Shown in pieces: positions 8,101-9,066 of a stretch of 9,066 nt of DNA; the stretch's first letter is position 1, and every line of letters starts with the position of its first letter. A program made the position numbers and the translations under genes. The DNA is from SZUA-320 sp041612035 (GTDB lineage: Bacteria; Gemmatimonadota; Gemmatimonadetes; Gemmatimonadales; GWC2-71-9). The notes beneath the pieces were generated by a model. It saw nothing but the letters and a program-made list of their open reading frames with translations. It made no database searches and was not told the DNA's origin. The stretch spans positions 1 to 9,066 of the forward strand of contig JBFILX010000078.1 of the NCBI GenBank assembly GCA_041612035.1, in the 5' to 3' direction.

Positions 8101-8530
8101 AGTAGGCGGGCGGGTCGGAGACGAGCGTGGAATTGCCGCCGGCCACCAGCCCGGCCGCCACCACGAGCAGCAGCAGCATGTCGGCGAGGGAGAGCCACGG
8201 CCCGAAGAGAAGCGGGGCCAGGCCCCAGGCGATCGCGGTGATCCAGGCGCCCCACCGCAGCGGCCACCGGGCCCGGCGGCCGACCCCCTGCCGGAGCAGC
8301 CGGTGCCGTGCGACGATGCGGGCGGCCACCGCGGCACTCAGCCCGACCACCCAGGGGAGCAGGAGGCCGTCGGGGACCCGGTCCCAGAACAGCGCCACCA
8401 CGGTGGCGGCCAGCACGACGTGCACCAGCTCCACGCCGGGCCCGGATTCGAGCAGCCGCCGCGCGAGGTCGTCCCGGACTTCGGGCTCGAGGTGCTTGGT
8501 GCCGAACCCCGCCCGGTAGCGCGCGGGCAC
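5192..8530 (-). CDS. Membrane hybrid histidine kinase: 6 TM, PAS-PAS-HisKA-HATPase-REC(degenerate)-REC-HPt
   Basis: This is a 1112-residue phosphorelay sensor. About six hydrophobic segments (near 33-52, 55-74, 93-112, 115-137, 143-162 and 166-187) form the membrane module. Two PAS domains follow (about 215-330 and 335-452), each ending in a DVTE-type motif. HisKA has the H-box NMSHEIRTPLSG with H481. The ATPase has the N-box LLSNAIKFT (N598), G1 DTGIGIP (630-636) and G2 GGTGLGL (659-665). Receiver 1 (716-838) is degenerate: LLVDGN replaces the acidic pair and Glu772 stands where the phosphoacceptor Asp belongs, although T802 and K824 remain. Receiver 2 (860-978) is intact, with D912, T941 and K963. 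The HPt domain (997-1100) has H1050 in HAYKSAS. The frame is open to 9040, but the upstream part is Pro/Gly low complexity and overlaps the divergent gene. GTG 8530 is the first plausible start before the membrane module and the exact start is uncertain. The signal sensed is unknown. Confidence 0.92.
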   Translation of the reverse strand: MPARYRAGFGTKHLEPEVRDDLARRLLESGPGVELVHVVLAATVVALFWDRVPDGLLLPWVVGLSAAVAARIVARHRLLRQGVGRRARWPLRWGAWITAIAWGLAPLLFGPWLSLADMLLLLVVAAGLVAGGNSTLVSDPPAYYGFTGLMLGGVAAGLVLHGATRFHLAGLGMTALFFVVMARVFYGSHRQLLALTRATRLARDAEAMASRERGFLAALLRSAPTAITTLDPEGTVLNVNPAFERLFGYPAAEAVGRKIDDLVVPDWGREQAVQIHEQLTENRAAFLEAVRRRKDGSFVIVRIAASKAMEAAGAIFAMYDDVTEMRASERRLREAEGRYRTIVDSASDLVWQVDREGRVLFMNPTCRVIYGLDPEELIGHPMAEVVHPERLERDRAAFGRVLAGEELRNYETVHRHVDGTLRHLSIAARPVRDERDQVIGATGIARDVTERLEALEATEAARRAAEQAAAAKGAFLANMSHEIRTPLSGIIGMVELLLDTPLDPEQRRAAELVRDSGDALLTIINDVLDFSKLEAGRVELEETEYELPALITSSAGLLGPRAFDKGLELVVDVRPGVPSRVKGDPGRLRQVLTNLLSNAIKFTREGTVTVTASTARADDETAWVTLAVRDTGIGIPADKLAHIFEEFTQADATTTREYGGTGLGLAISRRLVETLGGELTVDSTPGAGSEFAFTIPLQALEAEGHLLTRTGRSLHDLPVLLVDGNVTSRRLVAEMLRTARMEVKEADDAEAGLAAARRAAARGHPPELIILEGRMPGMEDFALAAQLQREPGLGQTRLMILTSAGQPGDGHRCRELGITGYLTKPVSRADLLETVTAVMHGDEAGGRPLITRHLIQESRRQLDILLVEDNPVNQQVAATMLRKRGHQVEIADNGRRAVDAVRTGRYDLVLMDVQMPVLDGLAATRAIRALPNGRLPIIAMTAHALREERERCLAAGMDSYLAKPFKPHELFAIVEGWNTGSDEASAPYASADPAAPVDLDTFRTSMREAGVEEAVDAMLEVFLRDAPGRLASLETALNAGNHREVEATAHAYKSASGTIGARRLADLLAAAEQAGRTGQLAKARDLQAALREEHESVMTYLHTMHGGKTQRV
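5211..5215 (-). promoter_or_regulatory. GGAGG ribosome-binding site inside the kinase gene, deciding the ATPase start
   Basis: GGAGG on the minus strand lies within the last codons of the kinase gene, 11 bases before a GTG at 5199. It is immediately downstream of the alternative ATG at 5217 (the sequence reads ATGGAGG), so it cannot serve that ATG. The arrangement suggests that translation of the ATPase is coupled to termination of the kinase at 5192-5194. Confidence 0.5.
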
Positions 8531-8782
8531 CAGAGCGAGGAGCCCTCGGCTCCGCTCCCCGGTGTCGGGGTCGGGGGGGGCAGACGCGGTGCGCAGCTCG
8601 GCCAGGGGCCCTCCTGGAGCGCCGGATGACGGGGGTGTCGGCGGAGTCCCCGAAAGGTTGCGGGTCGGGGCCGGGAGGGAAACCCCTGCAAGACCCCGGC
8701 CCGCAGCGGGATGACGCCCGGGCCCCGGCGACGGGGAGGGGCCCGGCTCAACGGGGTCGTCGGGGGGGGCGTATGTCCCGGC
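8531..8782. other. Divergent intergenic region between the kinase and the exported protein
   Basis: This 252-base GC-rich gap must hold the promoters for both divergent genes, but no recognisable -35/-10 pair is visible for either. It contains a 9-bp GC stem (8718-8746), a 6-bp stem with a 3-base loop (8539-8553) next to the proposed kinase start, and an orphan minus-strand AGGAGG at 8610-8615 that is followed only by a CTG in the kinase frame. No coding frame in it looks real. Confidence 0.5.
8718..8746. repeat. Perfect 9-bp inverted repeat (CCGGGCCCC / GGGGCCCGG)
   Basis: The arms at 8718-8726 and 8738-8746 are exact reverse complements around an 11-base loop, and the repeat ends 36 bases before the ATG at 8783. 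It could be an RNA hairpin in the leader of the plus-strand gene or a binding site. No U-run follows, so it is not an ordinary terminator. In such GC-rich DNA a chance stem is possible. Confidence 0.4.
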
Positions 8783-9066
8783 ATGAGCGCACTTCGCCAT
8801 CCCCTGCGCGGGGTGCTGGCCCTGGCCTTCGTCGGTCTCTGCTGGGCGGGCGTGGCCCGGGCCCAGGTCGGCTCGACCACCGACATCCTCACGGGCGTGG
8901 TGGCCGACCAGGAGGGCCGCCCGGTGGTGGACGCGATCGTGGAGGCCACCTCGCTCGACACCCGGATCACCCGGTCGGCCCGGACCGACGCCCGGGGCCG
9001 GTACACCATCCTCTTCCCCGACGGGGGCGGCCAGTACCACCTGGTGGTGCGCCTCATCGGGATGAC
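8783..9066 (+). CDS. Exported carboxypeptidase-regulatory-like domain protein, probably a TonB-dependent receptor N-terminus (partial)
   Basis: The first 94 residues of this gene are in the window; the rest lies beyond the right edge. A typical Sec signal peptide (MSALRHPLRG, then a hydrophobic LALAFVGL core) ends with a likely cleavage at ARA-Q near residue 27. From about 36 comes a carboxypeptidase-regulatory-like beta-sandwich: LTGVVADQEGRPVVDAIVEA, then RTDARGRYTILFP and YHLVVRLIGM. In GC-rich Gram-negative phyla such a module just after the signal peptide is commonly the N-terminal extension of an Oar-like or SusC-like outer-membrane TonB-dependent protein. The plug and barrel are not visible, so this is inference, and another exported protein with this fold is possible. 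The only Shine-Dalgarno-like sequence is a G-run at about 8762-8769. An ATG at 8773 is out of frame. The gene is divergent from the kinase. Confidence 0.82.
   Translation, partial: MSALRHPLRGVLALAFVGLCWAGVARAQVGSTTDILTGVVADQEGRPVVDAIVEATSLDTRITRSARTDARGRYTILFPDGGGQYHLVVRLIGM

Noticed and set aside
5051..8629. 1192-residue plus-strand reading frame opposite the kinase
   Set aside because: It is a composition shadow: rich in Gly, Arg, His and Val with no recognisable domain, and it lies opposite a kinase whose every catalytic motif is intact.
8531..9040. Upstream extension of the kinase frame, including an ATG at 8800
   Set aside because: The added sequence is Pro/Gly low complexity and lies opposite the start of the divergent exported protein.
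1..9066. CRISPR arrays, tRNA or rRNA genes, insertion sequences or attachment sites
   Set aside because: I looked for direct-repeat arrays, tRNA-like folds, transposase motifs and flanking inverted repeats and saw none. The only repeat array is the four-box operator.

Overview
This is a GC-rich bacterial window with dense gene packing. Large shadow reading frames lie opposite the real genes, as usual at high GC. The content suggests a Gram-negative soil or aquatic bacterium with an outer membrane: a TPR lipoprotein, a carboxypeptidase-regulatory-like (TonB-receptor-type) exported protein, a GspE/PilB-type assembly ATPase and a very large hybrid histidine kinase. The style fits Gemmatimonadota or a similar GC-rich phylum. 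That assignment is inference from protein character, with no marker gene to settle it.

Layout. Six genes lie on the minus strand and one partial gene on the plus strand. Read in the direction of minus-strand transcription, from high to low coordinates, they are: (1) a 1112-residue hybrid kinase with about six membrane segments, PAS-PAS-HisKA-HATPase, two receivers and an HPt domain (8530-5192); (2) overlapping its end, a GspE/PilB-family ATPase with a receiver domain fused to its C-terminus (5199-3100); (3) an AT-rich control region with four phased GATATATC-type palindromes superimposed on a strong sigma70-type promoter (3006-3047); (4) a PadR-family repressor (2981-2406); (5) an 80-residue PspB-like membrane/coiled-coil protein coupled to it by a TGATG overlap (2406-2164); (6) a TPR lipoprotein (2014-509); and (7) an ABC transporter ATPase that runs off the left edge (462-1). 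Diverging from the kinase, a signal-peptide-bearing protein with a carboxypeptidase-regulatory-like fold begins at 8783 and runs off the right edge.

How they may work together. The kinase carries every domain of a His-Asp-His relay, but its first receiver has lost the phosphoacceptor Asp (now Glu) and one acidic-pocket residue. Its HPt has no output partner inside the protein, while the next gene ends in an intact receiver attached to a secretion/pilus ATPase. The simplest reading is a self-contained phosphorelay (kinase His, receiver 2 Asp, HPt His, ATPase-receiver Asp) that controls a membrane-associated assembly motor directly, without a transcription factor. This is the most interesting system in the window. 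Separately, the PadR/PspB-like pair looks like a small autoregulated envelope-stress module whose four operator boxes cover its own promoter from upstream of the -35 to the -10.
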